NCBI GenBank assembly: GCA_021372295.1 | Contig: JAJFUS010000019.1 | Location: 1-64,000, forward strand | Length of the DNA stretch: 64,000 nt | Direction: 5' to 3' | From: a bacterium | GTDB lineage: Bacteria; Armatimonadota; UBA5829 | Part shown: positions 24,218 through 33,900 of the stretch, one piece after another | Position numbering within the stretch: position 1 is the stretch's first letter | Layout of the letters: every line of letters starts with the position of its first letter | The notes under the pieces: generated by a model | What the model was told of the DNA's origin: nothing | What the model saw: only the letters and a program-made list of their open reading frames with translations | Databases searched by the model: none | Program-made: the position numbers and the translations under genes

Positions 24218-27200
24218 TTAGTTTTTCGTTCCGACCCTGTCCTGATACGCCGCCATAAACCCGTTCCTGAGTTTGTCTTCAAGGGATACTTTCTTGTCGT
24301 CGACATCCAGCGGACGCACACCCGCATCCGAACGCATGTGACGGTCTGCGTCCGTTGAACTGGGCGTGTCCTTTTTGCCCTCATCTGACTTTGAGTCGTC
24401 AGTCTCTTTCGAACACGCAGATTTTGCTTGTATCGCCCTATCATACGCAGCTTCAGTAGCCGCAAACGCGTCGTCCGATAGACCGGCAAGACGGCCGAGT
24501 TCCTGTTCCCTGTCCTCGTCAGTGGCGAATGTCATGCCCGCTTTGTCCAGTTTCTTCATAAGTTTCTGAGCACGGGCCTTGTTGGCGGCGGTCTTGCTCT
24601 CGGCCTCAAGTTCATCGATCCGAGCCTGGAGTTCCACGACCTGGTTTTTGAGGTCTTTGTTCTCCTGCTCAAGCTCCTTTATACGGGCCTTGTCGTCAGT
24701 CGCGGGTTCGCCCCCGCCTTCGGGGGCAGTCTTCTTCTTCGCAGCGTCGAGCTGCTCGTCTGTCTCTTTCCTGTCGTCTTCCAATGCATTGCCTCCTGGA
24801 TTTTCCTGGTTGATCTGCCCCTGGTTCGAGGCGACTTGTGTAATTCGAGCGTTTTCATCGGCGCCTTTTCGGTCCAGTAGCCCCAGGCCGGTGAACGTTA
24901 CGCCGTGCAGAATCTCAAATACCGGCTTGCCCTGGTATTCCGAGCCTTTGAATTTGCGCAGATGGATGCAGTAATCATTTTTGTTGGTGACTGTTTTGCC
25001 GCAGATGGAACACTCGCCGGACTCATAGTCACATTCCATCGAGACCTGCGCGATGATGCCGCGCTTCATGAGCTTGTAGGCAAGCGCGGCAGTCGGGGTA
25101 TCCATTACGTAAAGCTCACCGACGCACTCCACGCGACCGCCGCTCTCATCCTCAACGAACTCTGAGTTCACGATCCCGCCGACAATATCCGTAAGCTCCT
25201 GGGAGTGCTTCAGGTCTATCTTCTTGTTCATGGCAGTGGTGTATCGACTGGCGAGTTCATCCGGCGTGAAATGGTCGCCATTCTTGTTGGTTCCGGCGCG
25301 GCACATTATAAAGCTGAACTGCGGATCACCGGCGTTAGGATTAAGGTCTGTTGCTGACGCCGAGAGATTATCCGGCACTTCCACCGGAATGGATGTGTGG
25401 CAGTTGGCGGGAAGCGCCACAGCAGCAGACCTTGATGTTTTGTTGCTACCAGATGCGATGAAAAGTAGTTCACGTGCTCTGCCACCTTCACAATCCCTGC
25501 CGACAACCATGTTGTAATCAACGTCCATCCCCTTTACGCTAACTTTTTGGAACCGATCACCCCAGATATCACGAAGTTCCTTTTCTGTCGGGAACGCCTT
25601 GTCGCGATATGACATTATTACGGTGGAGTATTTGCCACATGATTCGTTGGCTAAGTCTTCAATGAGCGTTCGAATACTGTCGCGATTATATTTCGTTCGT
25701 GACTCGTAACTGTGGCGGCTGTTATCCAGGATATGCTTATCCGCCCAGCGATTCATAAGTCCCTCGACAAAGTGCAGATGAAACTCGTAATCGTTGCTTC
25801 CGAACTGTGTTATGTAGGGAGGATCCAGATATAGCACATCCGTGCCAAACTTGCGCACGGCCTCTACAGCGTCGCCATGAAACGCCTTGCACTCCTGGCC
25901 GTTGTCGAAGACAAGCTTGTTAAGCTGGTTTGCATACCGCTTGAAGCTTTCCACCATACTGGAGACCGGCAGGTTCACAAGCTGGTTCTGCTTTATACCA
26001 GCGTCGGATTCCATATCCCCTTTGAGGTTCATTTTTGAGCGGTGGAACTGGCCGAACATGGCTTTAGCCTTTACCGCATTGCCGAGCGCCGCCAAAGCCA
26101 GATCTTTCTTATAGCCCGGCAGCTTCTGGATGTTTGCCCACACCTGGTCGAGCCATGCGAGCACTTTCTTGGTGTAATAATAGCCGTGGAAATTGTCCAC
26201 TATGAACGATCCGGCATCTGGATTGGGCGCGAGAATCTGTTCGATATCATCATCAGTGAGCGTTTCGTGCGAGTTTTCGACCACAGCCCTGGCGATATGA
26301 TACGGATAGAGCAGCAGGTCGTTTGCGATCACTTTCATGCCCCGGCGTTTGAAGTGATACGCAACGTTAGCCCCACCGGAAAACGCGTCGAGGAGGGTTC
26401 GCGCATCTTTCGGCACCTGCCGCTCTATCCAGCCGAGCATCATGTATTTGTTGCCCATAAACCCCGTGACGCGTACTGGGTCATCACCGGCCTGGCAGCT
26501 AAGTAAGTCAAGATCGTCGGAATACGGCGCGTCGGCCAGAGACTGCATGTTGTTTTGAATGCGAATCTCAGCCTCGGAAGTCTCCGGCTCGTGCTCTGCG
26601 ATCCAGTCTTTGGCTTTATCAATGGTCCAGCCGTCAGGGTTGTCGCCGGTCTGCTTTGCGAACCGGTATGCTTGGGCAACCATTGAATTTGGATCGCTGC
26701 CATCCGGCACAAATTCTTCCTTGAGCTTGCCGATGATGATGGAAACACCATCTACGCCGTCGAGGTCTTTCCGCCTGAAGCTATCCGGCTCGAACTCTTT
26801 TGGATCGCGGACACGGTAGCGGATTTCGTTTTCGGTCTCATCCCAAATGGCCTGCGACTGCATTTGCGAGCACACAGGGCATACACCGGCAGCCTGCTTC
26901 ATCTCGCCGGATTTGGAACAGATGAACAGCCTTTCCATTGCTTCGGAGTTATCCGAGCGCTGTGCTGCGATGTGATAGCGATGCGGTCGTGTCTTCATCT
27001 GGCTTTGCATCCCATTTGTCGAAATGATCTGCTTCATTTCAGCTTCACTGGGATATGCATGGTCGCGGTAGGAAAGGAGCCAGTTCGGAATGTGCTTTGC
27101 GTTTGCCAGAAACGTGCTGAGGAAATCGGCGGCATTTGTCTTGGACACCGACTTATGCTCGCTTATATACTGTCTGTTTTTCGAGTCTTCGTTAATGGTA

Positions 27201-28033
27201 AGTCCCTTCCAGTATGTCATGAGGCCTTCAACGAAGTGGTATACCATCTCATAGTCCGCAACACCGAACTCGGTCGCGTAGGGGGGATCGAAGTAAGCAA
27301 GATCGGCTTTAACCTCGGGCAAAACATCGTTAATGTCTTTGTTGAACGCTTTGCACTCTTTGCCATTGTCGAAGACAAGAGCGTTTATACGTGAGACGTT
27401 CTTTGCAAAACGCTCCCTAAACTCATCGGGGCTGTCCTGCCTCTTGCCATATCCTTCGGATGCGACAAAATGGCTGAAACCGCTCTTGCCGCCTATGCAT
27501 GATCTGCCAAGAGCAAAAAGAGCGATGTCCTTTTGGTAGCCGGAGAGCGCATCGATGTTCGCACGAATATTGTCAATGATGGCGTGGACGCCGCTGGCGA
27601 AGAATAACCCCTTGAAGTTGTCGCGGACAAAGGTCCCAGCCTTTGGGTTCTCCGCCAGCAGGGCGTCCAGCTCTTCCTGACCGATCCGGACACTGCAGTT
27701 TTCAATGACCGCTCGGGCTATGTGGTAGCAATAGTGCAGCCGGTCGTTCGCGATGACCTGCAGACCCTTGGACTTATACATATAGGCAACGGCGGCAGAA
27801 CCGGAGAATGCGTCGAGCACCGAACTTATGCCCTCAGGTGTATAATTCCAGATCCAGTCGACCAATCTTTGCTTTGAGCCGACATAGTTGGTCTTGTAAT
27901 GCGGCCGTTTGTCCGGTGGCAGTTCCTCAGTAACAAGTTCCGTTCCCTGAGCTGCTAAATTGCCCATATGGAACGCAAAATCTGTCTCAAGCAGAAATGC
28001 CAGCCGGTCGATGTCGGTTGCAAAGAGTTCCAT
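24218..28033 (-). CDS. Giant fusion: two D12-class DNA adenine methyltransferases + prohead protease + scaffold
   Basis: The product has 1,271 residues in one open frame. Residues about 45-375 are a D12/Dam-type N6-adenine methyltransferase (YVGSKQRL, LDAFSGSAAVAY, DPPY at 249-252). Residues 385-485 hold a CPVC knuckle and a phage-type RYRVRDPKEF and KAKDWIAEH domain. Residues about 520-860 are a second methyltransferase (GFMGNKYMML, LDAFSGGANVAY, DPPY at 737-740). Residues about 905-1060 are a prohead protease-like domain (NKNGDHFTPDEL, H943, S998) with a CSICGK zinc finger. A coiled-coil scaffold tail follows. It lies where the protease-scaffold gene belongs, downstream of a late-type promoter. 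Such a fusion is new to me. Confidence 0.85.
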   Translation of the reverse strand: MELFATDIDRLAFLLETDFAFHMGNLAAQGTELVTEELPPDKRPHYKTNYVGSKQRLVDWIWNYTPEGISSVLDAFSGSAAVAYMYKSKGLQVIANDRLHYCYHIARAVIENCSVRIGQEELDALLAENPKAGTFVRDNFKGLFFASGVHAIIDNIRANIDALSGYQKDIALFALGRSCIGGKSGFSHFVASEGYGKRQDSPDEFRERFAKNVSRINALVFDNGKECKAFNKDINDVLPEVKADLAYFDPPYATEFGVADYEMVYHFVEGLMTYWKGLTINEDSKNRQYISEHKSVSKTNAADFLSTFLANAKHIPNWLLSYRDHAYPSEAEMKQIISTNGMQSQMKTRPHRYHIAAQRSDNSEAMERLFICSKSGEMKQAAGVCPVCSQMQSQAIWDETENEIRYRVRDPKEFEPDSFRRKDLDGVDGVSIIIGKLKEEFVPDGSDPNSMVAQAYRFAKQTGDNPDGWTIDKAKDWIAEHEPETSEAEIRIQNNMQSLADAPYSDDLDLLSCQAGDDPVRVTGFMGNKYMMLGWIERQVPKDARTLLDAFSGGANVAYHFKRRGMKVIANDLLLYPYHIARAVVENSHETLTDDDIEQILAPNPDAGSFIVDNFHGYYYTKKVLAWLDQVWANIQKLPGYKKDLALAALGNAVKAKAMFGQFHRSKMNLKGDMESDAGIKQNQLVNLPVSSMVESFKRYANQLNKLVFDNGQECKAFHGDAVEAVRKFGTDVLYLDPPYITQFGSNDYEFHLHFVEGLMNRWADKHILDNSRHSYESRTKYNRDSIRTLIEDLANESCGKYSTVIMSYRDKAFPTEKELRDIWGDRFQKVSVKGMDVDYNMVVGRDCEGGRARELLFIASGSNKTSRSAAVALPANCHTSIPVEVPDNLSASATDLNPNAGDPQFSFIMCRAGTNKNGDHFTPDELASRYTTAMNKKIDLKHSQELTDIVGGIVNSEFVEDESGGRVECVGELYVMDTPTAALAYKLMKRGIIAQVSMECDYESGECSICGKTVTNKNDYCIHLRKFKGSEYQGKPVFEILHGVTFTGLGLLDRKGADENARITQVASNQGQINQENPGGNALEDDRKETDEQLDAAKKKTAPEGGGEPATDDKARIKELEQENKDLKNQVVELQARIDELEAESKTAANKARAQKLMKKLDKAGMTFATDEDREQELGRLAGLSDDAFAATEAAYDRAIQAKSACSKETDDSKSDEGKKDTPSSTDADRHMRSDAGVRPLDVDDKKVSLEDKLRNGFMAAYQDRVGTKN

Positions 28034-28091
28034 ACGTATCTCCGATCCAGGGTAGAAGCGTCCAGGTAAAACTGGTGACTGTCTATATTCC

Positions 28092-28134
28092 TATATTTAT
28101 CGGAGACACATGCAAAGTGGTGAAACTATTTTCA
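28092..28134 (-). promoter_or_regulatory. Phage late-type promoter, copy 1
   Basis: Minus-strand sense: TTTCA, 16 nt, TCCGATA followed by AATAT. It lies about 60 nt before the methyltransferase-protease fusion gene. It is one of five copies with identical spacing. The box occupies 28121-28125 and 28098-28104 in plus coordinates. Confidence 0.7.
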
Positions 28135-28381
28135 GAAGGGCTTTTGGAGGAGATTACGGAGACTATATGCCGGAGTTCCTGACCCCAGCGACACGAATCC
28201 GCTCGTTGAAAGGCTTGACATGCCCGCCGACACTGCTGCAAAATGCGAAAGTGAGCAGGATGACATTTTGCACAATGGCAGATACGAATAGATCACACTC
28301 CATTATCGCTTGCAGTCTTGGATAAAACGATATGATCGACCCAATCTTGCATCTTAGCATCAAGCTCTTGCTTAATGGCTG

Positions 28382-28400
28382 CTTAAGTGATACACTTAAG
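28382..28400. promoter_or_regulatory. 19-bp palindrome upstream of the dGTPase gene
   Basis: CTTAAGTGATACACTTAAG is a perfect palindrome with 8-bp arms and a 3-nt centre. It lies 145 bp before the TTG start of the HD hydrolase gene, in a 512-bp intergenic stretch that also holds late promoter copy 1. The rest of this stretch shows no gene. A repressor operator is plausible. Confidence 0.45.
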
Positions 28401-28545
28401 GTAACAACGCATAAAGACACACATAACACAGATAAGTGTCATACAAGACTTCGATTTGTGCCGATCTAGCATGCATGCGTAGTAACAGATGACTAGTTTA
28501 GCGAACTAGACGTAAATCAATGACGAGAAATAGGAAGCACACAGT

Positions 28546-30063
28546 TTGTCCGCAAATAATTTGCCAAAGATTACTGTACCTGAGTTTCTAATCAACCGTA
28601 AGATAGATGATTCTAAGTTTATAACAAGAGAGAATTTTGATCGGGATCGGGATCGAATTCTGTATAGCCGTCCGTTTAGGCGCTTGTCTGGCAAGACTCA
28701 GGTATTTCTAACGGCATCTCACGACTACATAAGAACACGTATGACCCATACGCTTGAGGTAGCTCAACTCTCACGCGATATAGCGTCTGCGTTGAAGTTG
28801 GATGTGTCGCTGGTGGAAGCAATCGCTTTAGGTCATGATCTAGGACACACTCCATTCGGCCATGTTGGAGAACGCACACTAAACGAATTGATGAATGGTT
28901 GTCATCAGATCGCTCCATGTCAAGATGAGATGAAGCTGAGCGACATGGGATTCAAACACAATCTGCAGAGTTGCAGGGTAGCACAAATTTTATCACGGCT
29001 TTATCGAGGAGAGCACGGACTGAATCTCACCAACTTTACGCTGTGGGGAATGGCTAACCATAGTCATAGAAGCTGGGGGCTCTGCAAACATATTGAGAAT
29101 AGATGCAGACATAGTAACCGATGTCGTCTAAAACCTTTTGCAAATCCATGTAGTTGCCAAGGTAATACGTCTGTTGGTTACTATGATCAAGTGATGAAAG
29201 AATACGCAACTATCAAGGATTCTGAAGATCCCGCATGGTCTTTTGAAGCATTTATCGTTTGCTTTGCTGATGAAATTGCGCAACGTCACCATGACATCGA
29301 GGATGCCTTGGTTACGAAAATAACAAGCCCAACAGAAATAGCTCGAACTCTGAAGGAATATTTTGACCCACTGCTCGTAGGCGAGGATTACGAGGAGGAC
29401 AAATTCTATCTAAAAGAGACTCTAGATTTCGCAGAGAAAGATCATCGTGCATGTCAAGAAAGCGCATTTATACCTTATGTGTCTCGATTTGTTTTGAACC
29501 TACTTAAGAAACGGCTAATACAGAACTCTGCCCAACAACTAGCTCAATTGTACAAGGAACACCACGTAGTCAATGCCGATACGAACAGTGCTCAAGATAC
29601 TTTTGACAAAGTATATTTTACAATTCCAAAACAGCAGTATGAGCAGGCAATTGGCTATGATCCGGAATTCCTTAGCTGTGATGAAAAGCTCCAAGATTTT
29701 CTTAAGAACAGAGTTCTAAATTCATTTCATGCCCAACGAATGGATGGGGTGGGAACGTACATAATACGAAATCTCGCAGAAGCGTATATGTCAAATCCTC
29801 AGCAGCTTCCAGATAAAATGATCGGTTTGCTGATGATTAATCTTGAAGATGATATAAGTCTTGAGCCACGTGATCCCGAAGTATTTGGCGATTACAGAAA
29901 CATTGTTCAGAAATTGCACAATCGTTCCGACAACTCAGAATTTCAGATCAAGCTACTACGAACTATATGCGACCACATATCTGGTATGACTGATAGATAC
30001 GCATTCGCCGAATATCAACAATTATATGGCAGTTCTCCACTACGCACTTTTGATGTCGTATGA
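28546..30063 (+). CDS. dGTPase-like HD-domain dNTP triphosphohydrolase
   Basis: The product has 505 residues from a TTG, with AGGAAG 8 nt upstream. It matches the dGTP triphosphohydrolase family: SRPFRRLSGKTQVFL, then the HD ligands H68 (MTHTLEVAQ), H97-D98 (GHDLGHTPFGH) and D242 (FADEIAQRHHD). The enzyme would convert dNTPs to nucleosides and triphosphate. dGTPases of this type are known defence genes that starve incoming phages of nucleotides. A Cys-rich insert (C180, C187, C193, C202, C204) is unusual. The gene is AT-rich compared with neighbours and runs against the structural operon, so it is probably an acquired moron. Confidence 0.88.
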   Translation: MSANNLPKITVPEFLINRKIDDSKFITRENFDRDRDRILYSRPFRRLSGKTQVFLTASHDYIRTRMTHTLEVAQLSRDIASALKLDVSLVEAIALGHDLGHTPFGHVGERTLNELMNGCHQIAPCQDEMKLSDMGFKHNLQSCRVAQILSRLYRGEHGLNLTNFTLWGMANHSHRSWGLCKHIENRCRHSNRCRLKPFANPCSCQGNTSVGYYDQVMKEYATIKDSEDPAWSFEAFIVCFADEIAQRHHDIEDALVTKITSPTEIARTLKEYFDPLLVGEDYEEDKFYLKETLDFAEKDHRACQESAFIPYVSRFVLNLLKKRLIQNSAQQLAQLYKEHHVVNADTNSAQDTFDKVYFTIPKQQYEQAIGYDPEFLSCDEKLQDFLKNRVLNSFHAQRMDGVGTYIIRNLAEAYMSNPQQLPDKMIGLLMINLEDDISLEPRDPEVFGDYRNIVQKLHNRSDNSEFQIKLLRTICDHISGMTDRYAFAEYQQLYGSSPLRTFDVV

Positions 30064-30185
30064 TCTGTCCATGAGATTCCTTGCAACGCGCCCTTTTGTG
30101 CCCTTGAGTGGGGTTTTTCGCTGCATGCAGGGGGGCTTTTTGCACATGTTGTCGTCAGCGACTGAAACAGACGTCATTCTCGCTC

Positions 30186-30524
30186 CTATAAATCGTTCCG
30201 TATTTTCGCAAGCACTGCCGCCGCGCACTCCTCCGACGTCGCAAATTCCTCAGTCTCCACGATCTCACAGCGAGTGCCGCGATACGACGACATTGTTTGC
30301 TGATGGTATTCCAGAAACCCATCGACCAGCGACTTGATATCATTCTCCACCAGCCGGTTGATGACCCAATCGGCATCCTCCTGAAAGTCGTCATTACCGG
30401 GTAGGTATTCCATAATGATATCAAGACCCGGACCAGGCCCCTGAACCCATACGCCGATAGGCTCGTAATGCGGATTAGTGTCACCGTCGCGCAACGCGCA
30501 CTCAATCATATATCGAAGCTTCAT
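30186..30524 (-). CDS. Hypothetical protein downstream of the MuF gene, 112 aa
   Basis: An acidic protein (MKLRYMIECALRDGDTNPHY, then GLDIIMEYLPGNDDFQEDAD and LVDGFLEYHQQTMSS). No family is recognised. It follows the 154-aa gene by 2 bp and is the last gene before the dGTPase insertion. An immunity or chaperone role for the toxin-like parts of the MuF protein is one reading. A minor head protein is another. Confidence 0.5.
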   Translation of the reverse strand: MKLRYMIECALRDGDTNPHYEPIGVWVQGPGPGLDIIMEYLPGNDDFQEDADWVINRLVENDIKSLVDGFLEYHQQTMSSYRGTRCEIVETEEFATSEECAAAVLAKIRNDL

Positions 30525-30526
30525 TA

Positions 30527-30991
30527 TTACCAGCCCTCGGCAATTTCCAGGTGTTCTTCAAGAAGCTCGGCGTCGATACTTTCAAACAGCTCCCGGTTCT
30601 CCGACTTATAGCGCCGCCACTTCGTGAGTGTAGCGATATAGTCGCGTTCCGCGACCGCCATAAGCAGCTCAATGTGATACTTTCTACCTCGGTCATCGAC
30701 AAGGTCCAGCTCATACGTGTCTTCCTGGCCATATCCTACGACCTTAATGGTATGCGAATATTGAAAGCCATTATTGTAGCCGACCCACTTGAAAAAGAGC
30801 CAGAAGTCGATTGATGTAATATTGCCCTGCGCGTCAAAATGCGGCGCGACGCGGGTGACCTGGTAGCTGTCGATGAGATCGCGCCATATTTCACCGCTGT
30901 CATCGGAGGCCGACATCCATGACCCGTCAGTGTTGAACTCGTTGAACATGCCCTGCAGCTTGGATTTCAACTCATTTATGGCGTTCTGCAC
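30527..30991 (-). CDS. Hypothetical protein overlapping the MuF gene, 154 aa
   Basis: It starts inside the last codons of the MuF gene, so it is translationally linked. Sequence: MQNAINELKSKLQGMFNEFN, then GSWMSASDDSGEIWRDLIDS, IDFWLFFKWVGYNNGFQYSH and a helical, acidic C-terminus (IDAELLEEHLEIAEGW). It is acidic overall, in contrast to the basic MuF protein. It has the size and placing of an immunity protein, but no named family is seen. Confidence 0.5.
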   Translation of the reverse strand: MQNAINELKSKLQGMFNEFNTDGSWMSASDDSGEIWRDLIDSYQVTRVAPHFDAQGNITSIDFWLFFKWVGYNNGFQYSHTIKVVGYGQEDTYELDLVDDRGRKYHIELLMAVAERDYIATLTKWRRYKSENRELFESIDAELLEEHLEIAEGW

Positions 30992-33900
30992 AATACGACC
31001 TCCTCAATTCTGCGCCCGTCCGGCAGTTTGCGTATTCCATGCTTGGTCAGCACAGCCAGCACTTTCTGTCTTTCACTCTCACTTGAGGTTACCACACACT
31101 CGATATTGTCCAAAAGCGTGACAGAGTATTTGAAAATGGTCTCGCAGCTGGATTGTCTGGCGCATTTCTTCCATCCCGCCGGGTCCGAATAGCGATGCTT
31201 TGTAACATAGTCTTCGGTGACTTTTCCGTAAGCGTCGTGGTCGTAGCTGATCGCATCCATTCGACGCAGTAGGTTCTTCTTGAAATACAACCCGGGACGA
31301 CCGTGCCCTCCGGCATCCGGAAGCTTCGCCATTCGAGTAAAGACATATGTGGCTCCACCGGTCCGCATATCGGCTTCCGGTGACATTCCACCCGGCTTTA
31401 GTCCCATTCGCAGCTTTTCAACCGTGCTTACGAGGGCGCCATTATTTTCCATAACTATGTCCATGAACGAACTGATACTGTCATTGTTCGTGATCTTGTG
31501 GTAAAGGGCATACCCTGCCATTTTCTTTTCAAGCAGTTCGTCCGAGATATCGAACCTGTATTGGTGCCGGTATCCTCCGGCCAGCGAGCTGTCCTTAAAA
31601 CCTAACTGATACTTCCCCACGGGGTCGTAACCTGGGAGCTTGGTGATATCTGCTACACCAAGCCGGTTTCCCCAATATGAACGCATAGCCTGTATCCGCT
31701 CAGCCTTGGAAGCGCCGCGGTTGTCCAGGTCATTTGTCATCTTGAGGTAATCAGGATCGATGTCGGCCTTGCATATATACGCCGCCTTTTGTAAATACAT
31801 TACCTCAGTATCCTCATTGGTGGCAATACCTGTTTTCAGCCCCAGCTTCTCTATCTTCTCAAGTGCCTTATCTATGTTCCCCGACGTAGGCCTATCAGGA
31901 AGTGTAAGTTCGAACTCGCCGGACTGGGCATACAGACTCTGGTTTTCTTTACTCCAGGGTCTGTAAACTGCATGCACACCGTCACCGAAGTCAATTTCAT
32001 ACTGCTCACCTGTGGGCATATTCCGTCCGCCGAATGCGGTGGAATAGTTGACGGCATTACCCGCGTCTATCTCACCCTTGGAGAGAGTGCGACGCGCCAC
32101 TGACCCGTCCATTTTCCTTACAGTGTAATCGACTTTCTCATTGGCTTTCGGTGGAGGGGAGGCATACCGCTTCCTGTATGGCTCGAAGAATGTCGGCAGT
32201 TGCTTATGCTGTGAGGCCGCCTGCTGTATATCCTGAATCCATTTTATGTAGCTCCCGGCCATCTCGCGCACATCCTTATCGTCCGACTCTGCGAGCTTGC
32301 TAAGTTCGGCCATGTGCTTTTCCACGGCGGTAAGTTTCGACTGGTTATAGTTACCGTCCTTGAAGTGATGGTTTACAGTCTTTGCGGCTAACATAATATC
32401 GTCCGCGAAATTATCTTCCGCCAGCGCTTCGCCGACTTTCGGCACACCGATCTTTATATCAGCTTTGCGCAGCGCGGACATGAGCTTCTTTTCGGCGTCA
32501 GGACGAATCTTCATCTTGACGACAGTCCGCTGTTTGCCGTTGACGGTTTCGGTGAAGATTAGCGCGTTCTGGTCCTCGATATCGTTTTCGTCCACCGGCA
32601 GCACCTTACCCTGCCAGCCAAGTGATTTTGCATCGTCCAGAATCTGCGCCTCTGCCTTTCCAATCCTGCCGGTACCCGGGATTGCAACGTCACTTTCGAA
32701 GCGAAAACCTTTCTTTTTGAGCACATCGGCGTAGAACGACTCGAAATCGCTGCGCAAATTGTGTTTTCTGGCAAGCGCGAGATCGTAAAACGCCTTCGCC
32801 TTGAGATTGTCGCCGCCGAACCTGCCGTCGACATAGGGACGAATCAGGGCGAGGTAATCATCATCCGAAATCTTTTCCACCTCGCGTATGTAACGCAGGG
32901 TAACGGATGGGTCGACAGTCACCTTGCTTTGTTTCACCGCACGAAGGAGAGTGTTGTAAAATGGTTCCTGCTCGCCGAACCTGCCGTTTGGGTGGTAGTC
33001 TATGTCGAGTTTGTCCTCTCCAAGATGCTTGAAAGCCTGAGCCTTATCAATACCCAGGATTTTCCCGTCTCTCATTCGCAGAAACTGCTTCGCATGGCCA
33101 TCATGATTTGCGATGAGCCAGTCGATGACATGCTCGCGCTGGACCTGGGCAATTTCTTCCGGCGAAAGAGCGGTGACATCCACCCCATAGAAGTTGCGGC
33201 TTCCACCGGAGTCTTCCCGCCATTTCTGTATGGAGCCGACGCGGCCATTCAGACGAATCGACCTGACTTCGACAGCGTTGGGATCGACGAGCCTGCCAAT
33301 CTTATACGCGGCCTCCTCACCATGAGTGATGAAGTTATCCGATGAATGTCGAACCGGCTTGAAAAGCCACTTCTCTCCATCCCCATCGATCCAGAACTCC
33401 TTCTCATGAGCGCCGCCGACGTTTGCCTTGCCGCCATACTTGAATTTATCCGGCTTGCCATGTTCCGACCATGCCGCATCTACCGCGTCGAACTCCGAGC
33501 CTTTTTTCGTGAATGCGTCCGATGTGCCGGAGGTGACCGGCTGCAAATCGGGCTGGACTTCCGGCGATGGAGGCGTTGCCGTCTTGACTTTCGGCTGAGT
33601 GGGTTTACCCGGCTTGCTGTAATACTTTTTGGCCCACGCGGTGTATCTTGCTTCTATGCTCGCTTTTGCCGCTTCGACCTTTGCGGCGTCGGTCTCGGTA
33701 ATGAACGTGACGAGCTCGTCCTTATTGGCCCACTTCCAGAGCTTGATCTTACTCTCTTTTGCGATATCCTTGAGCTCGCCCACTTTCATCGCGGCAATCT
33801 TCTGGCCGAATGCCTGCTTTTTGAGCGCGATCTCCTTGGCATGCTCCTGAAGAACCGACGCAGGCAGCCCCGAATCCTTGGCAAGCTCCGCTTCTGCAGC

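Noticed and set aside
24218..28033. Assembly artefact joining a methyltransferase gene to a protease gene
   Set aside because: The frame is continuous with two separate complete methyltransferase units and phage-type linkers, and gene spacing on both sides is normal; still worth confirming with reads.
30122..30131. CTGCATGCAG palindrome after the dGTPase gene as a terminator
   Set aside because: The nearby T-runs and G-runs do not form a convincing stem with a T-tract on either strand.
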